From Thysanoteuthis rhombus (taxonomy: Eukaryota > Mollusca > Cephalopoda > Oegopsida > Thysanoteuthidae), in the NCBI GenBank assembly GCA_963457665.1, contig OY735219.1, positions 40,538,477-40,602,476 of the forward strand: a stretch of DNA of 64,000 nt. The letters run 5' to 3'. The position numbers were made by a program, and so were the translations under genes. How positions within the stretch are numbered: the stretch's first letter is position 1; the number at the start of each line of letters is the position of its first letter. Positions 9,886-22,765 of the stretch are shown here, in pieces. A model generated the notes under the pieces. The model saw nothing but the letters and a program-made list of their open reading frames with translations, made no database searches and was not told the origin of the DNA.

Positions 9886-12800
9886 ATAGTTTTCATAGCA
9901 GAACTACAGTGAGATTGACTGCAACATTTTTCTCTTATAAGAAATAGAATTTGTCATCAAGTGTATATTGATGAATATCTTAATAGTACAGTTTTTTCGT
10001 TAGTATACTTTATTTTCATAAAAAAAAAATAAAACTGATGAATTTATAATAATTTTACAAGTGCTATTATTTATAAAATATCTTAGAAATTAACTCGAAT
10101 GATATTTCAAGAAGTGGTTACAATATAAAACAAGCTGAAAACTTTTTCATCTGTGATTATAATTTCAGTGGAAGATTGGATAAGCAATGCTTAAGCTTTA
10201 AGCATTTTAATCCTCTTGGATTTTATGCCTCAATGCCAGCTCGACAAGAGCAGCAATTATAATATTTGTTATGCACAATATAGATATCTTTAAAAAAAAA
10301 AAACACTGTAAAGAAAAAAGATGAAATATTATTTTCCCACCTGATTACATTTAATGCATCAAGTAAAATTAGAACTGTCATTGGCTGGATTTTATTTACA
10401 GAAAAGTAGTTATGGTTAGAGTAGAACCTTTTGCTTGAGTAAAGCTTGCCAATTTTGCTATGTTACCATACTTGAAATAAGCATGCTTGTAAGAATTGTC
10501 ATGACAGAGCAGCATAAGTTGTCTCCCTAGCTCTGCTCATCACTATATTAATTTTACATTTTTTTTCTGTTATGAGGCTTTAGGTCTAAAAGATTATTGT
10601 CCCAAGTTGTCTGTTTTTGTCATTTTTCCGCTACGAATTTCAAATCAGATCCTTTCAAGTTGATATAAATGTTCTAAGTGTGATAGTGCATGTATTGATC
10701 TGCCTATTTTGTATTATCACTACAAGAATTAGATAGGTCACTGGCCTTCAGCACTGATTTATAATTCTGCTTTTTCTGTGTGAACTTAATTCTAATCACA
10801 GTTGTGCAGTTCAAACCATTACTTTACACAAAGACTGTTTATGTTGGTCTTTTTTTGAAATCAAAGGCTACCAGCCACGCATTGATATAGACATTCAAAT
10901 CCTTATTTTGATACTTGTGCAAAATGATGTCAAATTTTTTCCTGATAAAGTCACATTTCTGGATGGAGGGGCAATGTGAGAAATTCCAAAATTTTATTTC
11001 CAGTAAACTTTTTGAGTTGAAAGACTGACAGAAAAGTCATGAAAAGTAAGTCTTTCTACTTTATTTTTTTTATTTTTTCCAAATTTTTAACATTTTATTG
11101 ATAATGAAATTTTCTTTTGGTTCTAAGCATTCCCCACATTCATTTATGTTGCAGTTGCAGACTTTTCTTTGGCAATTTGGTTGTTCAATATTCTGTTCTA
11201 ATTTCTCCAATTCACTCTCTTATTTTCTTTTACTTTTTTTTCTGTAGTTTCCCCAAGTGTGAATGCTTGACTTAGTTGTTATTGTTGCTGTATATTGAAG
11301 ATATTATAACCTTGCTTTAGCACAATGTACCTTGGCCAATGTTACAGTAGCCCTAAACTTGGCATCAGTGGTACTACAATAAATAGCTGTTCTATATGCT
11401 AACCTAATGTTGTTATCCTTTGCTTTGTACTGAATATAGTTTGGGTGATACAGATTTTTTTCTTACTAGGTGCCCCAACCATGCATTGTAAAATTAATCT
11501 TTTTCATCCCCCGTTTAAACTTCTAATTCCTGTTCTGACTTATATTTTAGATAGCTGGGCAAGATTTATAAGATCCTGTTACCAGTATTGTTGTGTTTTC
11601 TTTCAACTTTCTAAATCATTAACTCTTCCCCAATAAGGAATGAATTGATGAACTCTTGTTCTGCTCTTCAGAGAATCAATGACTCCATGGGCGTTTCCTG
11701 GATGATGATTCTCTCAAAGTTCTATTTGTTGAGAATATTTCAAAAGAAATGCTAGTTATCAACAAACCTTGCTGGAAATATCATCTGTCTATCAAATTAT
11801 TTTTGAGTACGTGTGTGTTTATGCATATATATGCTGCTACATATCTGCACCTACGTATATTATATGCACATACACATATATACATTGAGTAGTGTTTTGA
11901 CATTGGTGACAAATTGATTTCTTATCTTGCTTCGTCTTCTAATGTTAATTTCTTATAATGAAAGAAAATCTTGATAACAATTCATTCCTCAGAGATTTCC
12001 ACATTCAATTATTACAATTATTAGCATTGGTGAATTTAGTGACAACTTAATCACAAAAAAGCTAAGTTTTAAATAGAAATGAAGTTCTGTTTTGAAAAAG
12101 GTATAAATCAGATTTCAAGTCACTGGTCTGTGGATCTCTTAAAGAGAGATTACTTGGTTTTGTTTGGCAATTTAAAAAAAAAAGATGCATTTATGATATT
12201 TTGGAAGTGTCAGAAATTTCAAATTCCAATTACTTTACTCAAACTTTTTCCTAATCAAAACTAATGAAGCTTTAGTATAATTTTTTTTTTCTAAGTATTT
12301 CAAAATTCCTTTCTAAATTGACTGTCAGTAAAAAAAAAATTCTCATTTTTATCAAATATTTTTAAAAAATTGAAAATTATTCATAGCACCTAGTCATAAC
12401 CATCTTTTAGAGTTAAGTTTGTATATAATTCTATTTTTTCTTTTTTTTTTTTTTTTGATGTAGGATTTTTCACCAAGCTCATCTTTTTACCTTGTGATCT
12501 GGTCTTCATTCTGTGGAATTTTGTTAATTGAGACCTTTTCTTTGATAAAATCAAAAATATTCCCTCAAAGTTTTGTTGGTAAATTTTAAAATGCATATTT
12601 CTGCCTGCTTGTTTGGTACTGATTTTTTGTAATTTTTTTTTTTTAACCAAAGATTTTTGCAAAAAAGGAAGCAACATAAATTTTTTTTTTCTGAATTGCC
12701 TCTTTTTTGCTGGTTCGAAGCCCCACCCATAAATCCTTTTGCTGGATGTGTGAAATCAAAAAGTCTCATTCTGTTGGGGTGAGGAAACAAAAACTTGACC

Positions 12801-15294
12801 TTCCATTCGGAGGATGCCACAACAAATATTGTTTTATTAAAAAAAAAAAAATTTGTCGAAGAATTTCAACAATATTTATTATAGCACACTAGCAGTCAAT
12901 TATCTTTTGGAATATTGTAATTGAAAAATTTTTAAAAAAAGAAAGAAAAGTGAATAGTTGTCTATGTGTGGCCTTCTGACCAGCATTTTATAATTGTGCT
13001 GCTGCATGAAGAAGACCCCTTTCATCACCCAACCCCTTGTCCTAGCTTTGATACGATTTTTCTTCCTTGTCTTTTCTGGCTTGACCTTAGAAAAGTCCAA
13101 CTGCTTCTGGACCACATTTAACTTGCCTGGTCAGTCTTTTTAGTAAATTAAGCCCTCAATCTGAAAATGCCATTTATTCTTTGGTCAGCAGTTAGTTTAG
13201 CTGTTGCTATGATCAAATAGATGCTTGGAAAGTGGTCAGTTTGTGGCTTGAGTATTACATTTTTACTGTTATTTTTATATTGCTCTGAGTGTGTTCACTT
13301 AAATGTCTTGTCATGTGTGATATTTGTAGTAATGTTGCATCTATAATCATATTGTACTACTTATCAAACCTTATAAAATACAGTAGTACAGAAAAAATAC
13401 GCGGCCAATTTAACTTTTTATTGGGTTATTTGTTAGATTTAATTCTAACATATAATTTAGATGGAATACATTGGAATGGATAAATTTGAAGAAAAAAAAG
13501 AAATATATTGGAAAACTGTTAGGATTCATTTAACAGCACTTTAAAATACTTTTTTGCATGGTATAAATATATAATATCTAATTCATCTAACTTGAAATCT
13601 TAAAACAGCCATTGTAAAGATAAAAAATAACACAATTTATTATAGTGTTCTAATGTAATGATTCATGAAATCAGTTTGAGTACACTGGAAAAGAAAGTAA
13701 TTTTGTGCACAGAAGTTATGATTTAGCAAAAAAAGAAACTGAGATTGGTCACTATTTTTGTATTCCATATAAAAAGCATCCTACTTTACATTTTTACTCT
13801 TTTATATAACCTAATGTAAGTATCATTAACTATGATGCTGTAAGTGAGTCTGTAAGATGTACAGATAAAACTTACTATTGTAATGATTTAAATGATGCAG
13901 TACCCAATTGTGATAATTTCTTTTATGTCCGACTATAACTTTTGAGTGTTATCACTGCTGTCTGGTTGCTAGTAGTTTGTACTAGTTTTGGTATATATTT
14001 CTATATCTTTATATTTTTCCACCTTTTATGTTTACTTTTTTTTTTTTTTTTTCTTGAATTTTTCCTGTGAAAATATATTTTTACAACATAAAAATGAAGA
14101 AAAAATGTACAGAAGCAAAATTGAATCTGTGCTTGCTTATGATGAAAGAAGATGGAACATTATCATTTTATTGTTTGTTCAGATTTGGGAGTGTTTTATG
14201 AATTTTTATATATGCTGACTTGATAACATTCAAAGACTTCTTGCATGAAAAAAAGCTTTTTTCATTTTTATTTGAGTATGTGTGTCTGCTGATACTGCTT
14301 GTCACGGTGATTGAGAAATGATGGGCTTTGCTTCAACCAGATATTTTAGATTTTTTATCCTCTCTTGTCTTATTTAGCTTGGCTAAGTAAATCCTTTTGT
14401 TTTTGTGCTGTTTTTGTTAATTTAACAATCAGATATTCTGCTATATTTGTCAAATTTAATGGAAAAATCACTAAATAAAGATCCTGTAAACTAATTATTA
14501 CCTGAAAATTAAGACTTGTATTTAGAGATTTTGAGGTATCAAGGCATCTGATTGCTATGAAAATAATTCTTTTTAAAAGAAACAAAAGTTAGAAAGCTAA
14601 TATTCTAGGAAAAACAGTTTGGTCACTTCTGTAAGTTTGTATCTGAACTGTTGAAATGACATTAAATGGAAATAAAGAATCCTTAATTTTTAGAGCTCAA
14701 ATCAAAACACCGTGACATGCAGTGAGGCTTATACTTGATTAGTGAAATCGTTTTTTTTTTTTTTTTATTGCTATTTATGCTGAAGGACTGTTCATTCAAT
14801 ACTTATCTTCTCATTTATCTTTGTCATTGCGCTTTATTCTGAGACTGAGTGGCTAGATTTGGCTAGCTGCTATGACGCCTTTCTTGAGTGCAAGTCTTGC
14901 ATGAATTTCATTGCTACAAACTTTAAAAAATATCCACTGAGCTTTGTTGATATGAGGAGTTTTAGCAAAAATAAATATCAATATAATGTATTATAAATTC
15001 TGGTTTTTAAAGCATTTATTTTAAAAAAGATAATTTTATATACAAATGGATTACATTTTTCTTTTGTCATGCCTTTTATACCTTCTAATATTCTTAATTT
15101 ATTGCATTTTATCCAGTAAATTTTCTTTGATTTTAAAGAAAATATCACAATTTGAGAGGCTATTGCTAGTTTTTGATGGTAATTGATTGACTCAACCAGA
15201 ACTTTCTTAGGCTCTTTTTTTACTTTTTATTCTTTCTTATTATTAGATATTAGAAACCATTAATCTAAACGGTCAGCATTGGTTTCTTCAGGTT

Positions 15295-15665
15295 TTAAGT
15301 TAGTTAGGCTGGCAATGTATGTATCACACATATAGGCTGCGCCATTAGAGTTAGGTGCTGAAAATTTAAACATTTACTCCTTATGTCTAGAAAAAAATGG
15401 TTTTGTTTTGTTCTGTTTTTTTTTTTCTTTTTAAATTTCCACCTTGATAGGTTTTCAGTGGGGGGCTCGATTCGCAATGTAAGTTTATATTAAATTTGTC
15501 CTTTAGTTTGTGTCCAGCAGCATCCACACTTGTTTTTTGAAAATTTAGACATTTTTAGTGATTGTTTCCCAACAAAAGGCTACAGGAGTAACATATTCAT
15601 TGATCACCCCAACATGGCATGCAGCCAAAGATCATTGGTCATGTGGTGGTTTCTATTGAGTGACT
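15295..15665 (+). repeat. dispersed repeat family A, copy
   Basis: ATTTACTCCTTATGTCT, TAGGTTTTCAGTGGGGGGCT, CCCAACAAAAGGCTAC, TGATCACCCCAACATGGCAT, and TTCTATTGAGTGACTAACCA at the right end. Well preserved relative to the others. Confidence 0.7.
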
Positions 15666-18315
15666 AACCAGACCCGTTTCTTATTCCATTTTTGTAAAGT
15701 ACTTTTCCCAAAAACGTACGTACATCTCCGCATGAATATGAAGGCATTTGATCACGCAGACACAACTACAGAAATCATTTATGAAGATTTTTCTTTTCCA
15801 GATTGGTTTCTGTTTTCCCCATTTCTATCAGCCTATTCTCATATCACTGAGTGACGTGGATTACTTTCCAACTGCTTACATTTGTTTTGAGTTGGTAAAT
15901 GGAATTCAGAATCAATTTTTGCATATTGGCCAAAATAAGTAGAGAATACACTGATCAAGATGTTATGAAAGCAGAAACAGTACTGAGAACAATAATAATA
16001 GCTTGAAAATCATGTAAATGCTGAAGATGCTGCCACCTGTAATGTTCCAAGCAAAGATGCTTTAAATGTGGTCAAAATATAAAGATTTCTTTTGAAGCAG
16101 AGTTGTGCTCAGAGTTAGGAAGGCATAAAGATGATTGCTTTTTACAAAAGAAGAAATGGTCCTTATATAAATCAGAAATGGTTGATTCTTGAAGTGTGTG
16201 TGTGTGTGTTTTTCAATGCAATAGTCTGTAATCTTTGAATTATTGTAAAAGTTCAAATTAATGATCCTTCTATTAAGTATATAATATATATTGTATATAT
16301 ATATACACATCTTTTTTTATACAACATGGGAGGATGGTTTTAAGATACATCCCTTATGTTAAGATCATCTGTGGTTTGATTACGGAATATTTTTCTTTAA
16401 CTTGGGTAGAAAAGGAAGTGACTCTTCTGCTGTATTTATCTAATTCAACTACAAACTCTTATCCATTGTAAATCTTGTGATACCGTTTAAGGTCTTTTTT
16501 TTTTTTTTTTTTTTTCAAATTAATAGCAAAAAAAAGCAACAATGGCTAGAGGAGATTGTTAACTATTTGTCTAGTTCTCAGCAGATAAAGCTAAGGGAAG
16601 AATAGACAAGGTATGCCATTTCTTGGTCTTTCTCAGACCGAAGTAAGGCTGTTGTAATCTCTGTGTTAACTGTTAATGTTATGAAATTATCTGGGTAGAC
16701 AAGAAAGAAAAATAGGAAATTCTGGGTAGATGTTTGTCTGTCCCTCCCTCATCTTATCCTGTACCCTTGCTCCCTGAATGTAAGGTAAAGGCTTTAAAAC
16801 TTCCAGAGTTATTTCCCAGATGCTGAAGCATCACTCTAGCCCAGATGTTCTGTTAGATCAGTTTTTTCTTTTCTTGTTTCGATCCCAAGGTATAGAAAGG
16901 TAGTTTCTGTCACTTCCACAGTTTCAATGGACCTCTCTAGAATTGGGTATAAACCTGGCTACAAAGGGGTTTCTTCAAGTAAACATTATTATTATTGTTA
17001 GTAATAGAAATTATAAAAATATTTTATGGTATTTTCTGATTACAGATAACAATCTGTCAACCTACACAGTAACATATTGAAACAAAAGATTGTCCTAATA
17101 AAGTATATAAGATGAATGATAAAATAACCAGCAAAGATTAGAATATACCAACTTTTGTTCTGATAATCTAATTTCTTCTTCCCATTTTTGTTGTTGACAC
17201 ATTTTGGCCGATACATTCTAAAGCTCTCTTCAGACGTAATATCTGTAAAGGAAGAGTCTTCTGTATCAGTCCCTTTCCTATGGATGTTGCGTTTTACATT
17301 TGAAGAGGGCCTTAGAATGAATCGACTAAAATGTTGTCGACAAAGATGGGAAGAATTGATCGAATAGTCCAAACAAAAGTTGGTATATTAGTGACTCTTC
17401 TCAAAGTTATAGACAAAAGATAAGAATATTGATCTAACCAAGTCCTTGGGCTGCATTGATATTTCAACACTTGAGTGTAGAAACTTTATCTAATATCTGG
17501 TTTTACTTCTAATTTTTAAAATCATTGTGTTGTCAATCGTGAGTCATTTAAATTGCTGCTGCTAGCCTTTTATTCTTTTTTGTTTGTTTTTTTTTGTTTT
17601 TGTTTTTTTACCAAGCTGTACATTATTTAGTTAATCTGTTTCCAGCCTCTTATGTTATTTATAAGATTTTTTTTTTTTTTTTTCTGAGATGCATGACATT
17701 TTAGTGCGGACATATAAATCTATTTTCTTACTTCTTGAACTCTATTTCTTACTCTCACCGACATGCTAATGTTTCTGATTATCTCCCCAGTTTAACTAAC
17801 TGTGCCCCTCATTTTTGTGCTGTGATAATTTCAGCTGGCTTGAAATCGAAAAACTTTTAGAAACTCAGCTAAACATTACACTCTCCATTTTCCTTCAAAA
17901 TAGCTTGAAAAGTAGCAAATATCCCTACCATAATGTATAAACTGTGGACCTTGGAGCTTTTCATGACTTGTTAAAATGACAGCTACTTCTGATTGTTTCT
18001 TTGTACATCTGTATAGTTTGAACATGAAATGTTGCTCTCCATAAACGAGCTTGTTACTGTTTGGGCAAGTGACAGCCAAAAAGAAAAAAATAACTGCCCT
18101 GGCCCCCCAGGTTAATGTGCCAACCTTTCTATTTAATGCTTCTACTGCATTTTTTCTTTCTTTCTACCTAGTTTGTCCAAGGGTAACTGTTGTGGGCAAA
18201 ACTTTCTAAGGAAATGAAAGCCTTTATTTGTTCATTATGCAGCACTCCCAACAGGAGAGAAGGCTTACTGCAATATAACTCATATCTGCCACTGCAGCAA
18301 TGTGTATGGACGCTG

Positions 18316-18321
18316 AATAAA
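18316..18321 (+). terminator. candidate distal poly(A) signal
   Basis: AATAAA is followed within 40 bases by TG-rich sequence (TGATGTCTGCTGCATTG, then TGTGTTTGTTTTTC), the usual layout of a cleavage/polyadenylation site. It sits where moderately complex sequence gives way to simple A/T-rich DNA. Confidence 0.4.
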
Positions 18322-19484
18322 CTGATGTCTGCTGCATTGTAACAATCAAATGTGTTTGTTTTTCTTTTAATAATGTTTAATTTTTACTGTGTTTGTTTGT
18401 TGGGTTTTTTTTTCTTTACGAAGTGTTCAGCCCCTGCTGTCTTTCCCCCATCAAGGTCAATGGAATCTACCTACATCAGAATATGTTTATAGCCATGTAC
18501 CATTTTGTAGATGAAGCATGCAAAAACTCAATAATTGTGTTAATTTAGGGGTTTTTGAGGTTAGATGTAAATAATCCTACTAGATTTAAAGTCTTTATCT
18601 TTACATTTAATCTAATTATCGCCTTCTGCTCATATTTTCCAGGGAAAATTTTATTTTTCACCTACATATTCATGAACCAACTTGAAAAAGTCATTTTCTA
18701 AATGGATTTAAAAAAAACAACAAAAAAAAAATACTTACAACCCAATCTTTGAGAATCCTTTTTCCATTGTTACTTTGGTGGCGTTTCGAATTTTAGTAGT
18801 TTATAACCTAAAAAAATCATTATATTCTATTAAGAAAAAAAAATGGGGTTTATAAGTATATAACCCTACTGAGTAGTTTACTATTGTACAAAAAATTACC
18901 CCATTAAAAGAGTAAAGAAATGTTGCGTTTTTATCCTCGGGGAAAAGATAACATAAAAATAAGACGTTCATAATGGTTCGGCAAAATGACTATGATTAGA
19001 GATATTTTCATTGTTTATCACTGCTAAATAACTTAGAAGAAAGTTGCTCAACCTCTGATCAAAAAGAATATGAAGTATTGCAAAGATAAAAATGACAAAA
19101 TCAGATGTAAAATTAAGACTACTATTTGAAAACCAGTTTTAAGTGCTGGATTTTCAGCTAGTCCCTACAGAGGGCTTCAAAACCTTTTTTATTTTATTTT
19201 ATTTTTTTTTTTAAAGCAACAAAAAGTGGAGGTTGCATTGTTCTCAAGTAAATATGGTGATAAATATTAAATCCATGAAATTCAATATTTTGTAATAGTA
19301 GCCCTTTCAATCAATCAGTAATTTACTTGTCAAAGTAATCTGATTAGTGGTGACATATTTTCATTTTTGTTGAAAATGGCGTTACCAGCTTCTATACCTT
19401 ATGACTGACTATACTTAAGGTTTGTAATCCTGATTCTCTGTAGCAATAGTTTCTGTATTTTATCAGACTGAGGGTCTACAACCA

Positions 19485-19862
19485 TTGTATCCTCCTGATA
19501 GTCACCTGTGGAGCTGAAACATGGAACCTAACCAAACGATTGACCCCTTAAACTGAGAAACATGCACATGGAGGAATGACTAAACAGTACAGAATATTGA
19601 AGAAAAAACAGGAGTCAGAAATATAGAATCCATTAGAAAACCCAAATGGTAATGGGCTGGTCATCTTGCAAGAATGTCGGACAGCCAATGAACATCATGA
19701 CTCAAAACGTGGATTCCAGAGATCATATAAGAAACTGGTAGGCGAAATATGAGGACGTGACTAACTACATAAGTTCAGAAAATAATGGCTTTGCAATGCT
19801 CATGGTAGACCTTCCCCCAGACCTCTCTCAGTCCAATGATAGATACTAAGAGGCTGTTGATG
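19485..19862 (+). mobile_element. 3' fragment of RTE-type LINE
   Basis: It shares with 7190-7555 the strings AATGGTAATGGGCTGGTCAT, CTTGCAAGAATG and GTAGACCTTCCCCCAGACCT (the same region, diverged). It is 5'-truncated and intergenic. Confidence 0.7.
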
Positions 19863-20834
19863 AAGGTTGACATCAGGCAATTGAATCATGGTAGTGCTCC
19901 TTAATTTTATGTCAGTTTGCATATCAGATAAACAGACACCAAAATAAAAGTGACAATCGTATCAATATAGTTAGATGAGTGTATTTTTGTTGTATATTGA
20001 TTCCAACAATATCAAATTATGACATTTAGGAGAATCTACTTCATCCATAATGGCACGATGCAGAATATGAGCTTATTTCTGATGAAGCTGCATAGGCGAA
20101 ACATAGGAATTTTTAATGTCATAGTACTTATTATAAAATCACTGAGGCTCCAGTGTGTTTTTGGGTGTTTGTTTGAGTATTCAAGAAGAAAAAGTATCTC
20201 ACTAATAAAAACCAAATGAGCTGAGAAATTGGTTTAACAAAAATATTTACATGCATGAGTGTGATGGATTGTTATTTTAGTTATTATTTTTTATATTTGT
20301 CCTCACACTTCATTTATTTCTACCAGTTGATCTAAAATAGAAGAATCAAAAGGTAGAAGACAATAGAATCATTAATCAGTTCCTTGGCAAAGAATTAAAT
20401 TGATAAAACATTAACTGAAAATTTAGTGAAGCTGAAAAGAAAGTAAAATTGCAAGATCCAACTCACATTCAGATTGTCTTATTTTTTTTAGCTTTATTTC
20501 ATGTCAATTGTAACAATTTCAAAAACTAAGAATATCATGTATTCAAAGTTCAGCTTCATTTTTAGCAACTTTGTTTTTTCTCTTCATAATTCAAACTAAA
20601 AGAATTTAATAGCTCCAAGATAAGCTTTTTCCAATACAAATCCACAATTTGTCTGAATTTTCTAGGTGAGGGATTATCATTATGTATAATTTTTTTTTCA
20701 GACTCATCCTCAGTTTGGTTAATTTCTTGAACAAAACGTTTCAGCAGTTGAACCCTACGGCTAACTTTGGGTGATAGAAGAGTGTTTTTCTGATTGTTGA
20801 GAATGACCTCAAGGGTAGGAAGAATAACCATGTC

Positions 20835-20905
20835 ACCTGAAGATGAGTACAACAGCCAAAACATGTTCAAGAGATGAGTCAAGATGAGGACAAAGGTCTG
20901 AGAAA
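20835..20905 (+). repeat. degenerate copy of the foldback/hammerhead-like family
   Basis: ACCTGAAGATGAGTACAACA, GCCAAAACATGTTC and CAAGATGAGGAC follow the same order as the motif and flank in the 43.2-kb element (GAGTACAACGGCTGAAACG, CAAGATGAGGAT). A reverse-oriented fragment lies at about 20735-20790. Confidence 0.4.
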
Positions 20906-21374
20906 AACTTTACCTAATCAAATCCAGTACTTTTCAAAATTTAACTCCATATTGTTCAGTCAATATGAAAGATTTTGACAAGAAACAGAAAAGAAGTCTG
21001 TACGTTTGTTTCCATAAGCAAATTTATTTAGCTTTTATTCTGGCTCTGAAATTAGCAGAATATTTATGGAAAGAATATTAGTTCTTGCTTTTGGTAATAA
21101 TTTCATAACAGGGAAAGTATTTACTTCATTTTGTTTATCTGAGCATTTTTGGCTCACAAAACAGCCATATCTCATTTTCAAGGATTCTATATAATTTTTT
21201 TTTTTTTTTTTTTCCCCCCAAGAAATAAATCGAGTGAGAGAAACCTATAAAGGATCATTAAATGGCAACTGATTCACGTAGTCTTGAAGAATATGTGACC
21301 TCAAAAGTATTAAAGGAAAATCTTTCTTATACTTGTTGATTATTCCTAAAACGGAGAAAGCCGCAGACCACTTT

Positions 21375-21545
21375 GGGACAGTGTTTTTGATAACCATAAC
21401 TGGCTGATAACAGTAAGCAAAGGATATCAAAATTGTAACAATTTATACATTTTTAGAAAAAATAATGATTGATATGAACATTTTTATATTAATTTCAATT
21501 CATTTCAAGTGAAGTGTTTGGGACTGACTGATTTTGATAATATTA
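21375..21545 (+). repeat. dispersed repeat family C, copy
   Basis: CTGATAACAGTAAGCAAAGG also occurs near 26455 as CTGATAACACTAAGCAAAGG. GTTTGGGACTGACTGATTTT matches TTCGGGACCAACTGATTTTC at 27180. Confidence 0.5.
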
Positions 21546-21914
21546 TCCCGTATTATGCTAAACGACTTCCTCTGTATTGAAAGAAAAGAAAATGTATATC
21601 ACCATCTCTGCCTAGAAATGAATCACCATAGCCAAGTTGCTTCATATTTCTGACAAAATCCACTCTATAAGTTCTTATCTCACCGACACTCAAGACTTTA
21701 TTTAGCCCACCTATCTCATCCTGGCTCTTCAGGCAGTGATACAAAGTTATGTAGAGCAAGAAATGATTCGATGAGATCAAAGGCACGAACAGGAATGGGT
21801 GTAACAAAACCAGTAAGACAAAAAAAGATGTTGAACCCTCTAGCACCCTCTAAGGAAAAAAAACAAATGAAAAAAGATGAATTTCCCAAGAATAAAACAG
21901 CCGTTTTTAAAAGG

Positions 21915-22080
21915 TGGCTCCTGGACTACACATGGAAATTCTCAAGGCTCCATGCCAAATATTAACCAGGAGCACTGGAATAAACTAAGGGACAAACAAA
22001 TGAATGGATAGATGAGTGAAAAGGGAAGAATACCTCTAGCCTATGTTTTTGTTGTTTGGTCAGGTTGGTAATCGTAACTA
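21915..22080 (+). repeat. dispersed repeat family C, right part
   Basis: CTGGACTACACATGGAAATT, GATGAGTGAAAAGGGAAGAA and CCTCTAGCCTATG are shared with the inverted copy at 38500-38640. Confidence 0.55.
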
Positions 22081-22384
22081 CGGGGGTTCAACAAACTTTG
22101 AGTAATTTTGTCTGTATTAATGTAGTTCAATTTTTGGAAAGAATCTTTTCAACAGAGATAGTTGTTTCTATAAATAACTGATGAAGTGCCACCCTGGATT
22201 CTGGATTTATTGATCCTCAGTTCATCCATGGAGTCACCCAGCATTTCCCATGTCTTGCCAGATATTTCACCCATCTCTAAAAATCACTCATTTCCTCTTT
22301 CTTGAGGATGCCATCTCATGCCTCAAGATCCTGATATCTTGGGTAGCGAATCAGAAACTGTCAAGATAAGTTTCTTCAATTTTT

Positions 22385-22765
22385 TTAGTTGATCTGGCTG
22401 GCCATTGATCTATCTTGTGTAGGTCATACCAATAGAGCCAGAGGGCTACACATTTAAACATGTGCTACATATTATGTCTACAAAAAACTTTCCTTTTTTT
22501 AAATTCCCTCCCAAATAGGATTTTAGTGGCGGGTTTAATTTGCAATGTAAGTTTATGCTAAATTCGTCTCTCAGTTATATCCATCGGAGTTGCTTTTTTT
22601 AAAATTTGGACTTTTTAAAGACCCAACAAAAAGCGAGAAATAACCTATTCATTGATCACCTTCTCTTTCCAATTCCTTAATTGATCAACACAGCCTGCTG
22701 CCAAAAGGCATTGCTCATGTGACAGTTTTTATTGAGTATAACTAACCAGATTCGTTTTTATATAA
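22385..22765 (+). repeat. dispersed repeat family A, copy
   Basis: GATCTGGCTGGCCATTGATC, AAATAGGATTTTAGTGGCGG, GACCCAACAAAAAGCGAG, then TTTATTGAGTATAACTAACC. Intergenic. Confidence 0.7.

Larger units (their letters stand above)
9642..18350 (+). other. probable long 3' UTR / downstream region of SECISBP2L
   Basis: No convincing exon follows the SECISBP2L stop for over 8 kb. The DNA is A/T-rich with poly-T runs, only short chance frames, and one dispersed repeat (15295-15665). AATAAA hexamers occur at 9880, 14671 and 18316. The last is followed by a GT-rich stretch, as expected of a strong cleavage site. How much of this is transcribed cannot be told from sequence. Confidence 0.4.

Noticed and set aside
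12390-12820. Lys-rich minus-strand frames of 89-95 codons
   Set aside because: Produced by T-rich runs on the plus strand (poly-Lys shadows).
17040-17372. 110-codon minus-strand frame
   Set aside because: No recognisable domain, A/T-rich codons, and a length expected several times by chance in this window.
20562-20882. 106-codon minus-strand frame as a small protein gene
   Set aside because: Several frames of this length are expected by chance; the segment overlaps repeat fragments and has no splice or domain support.
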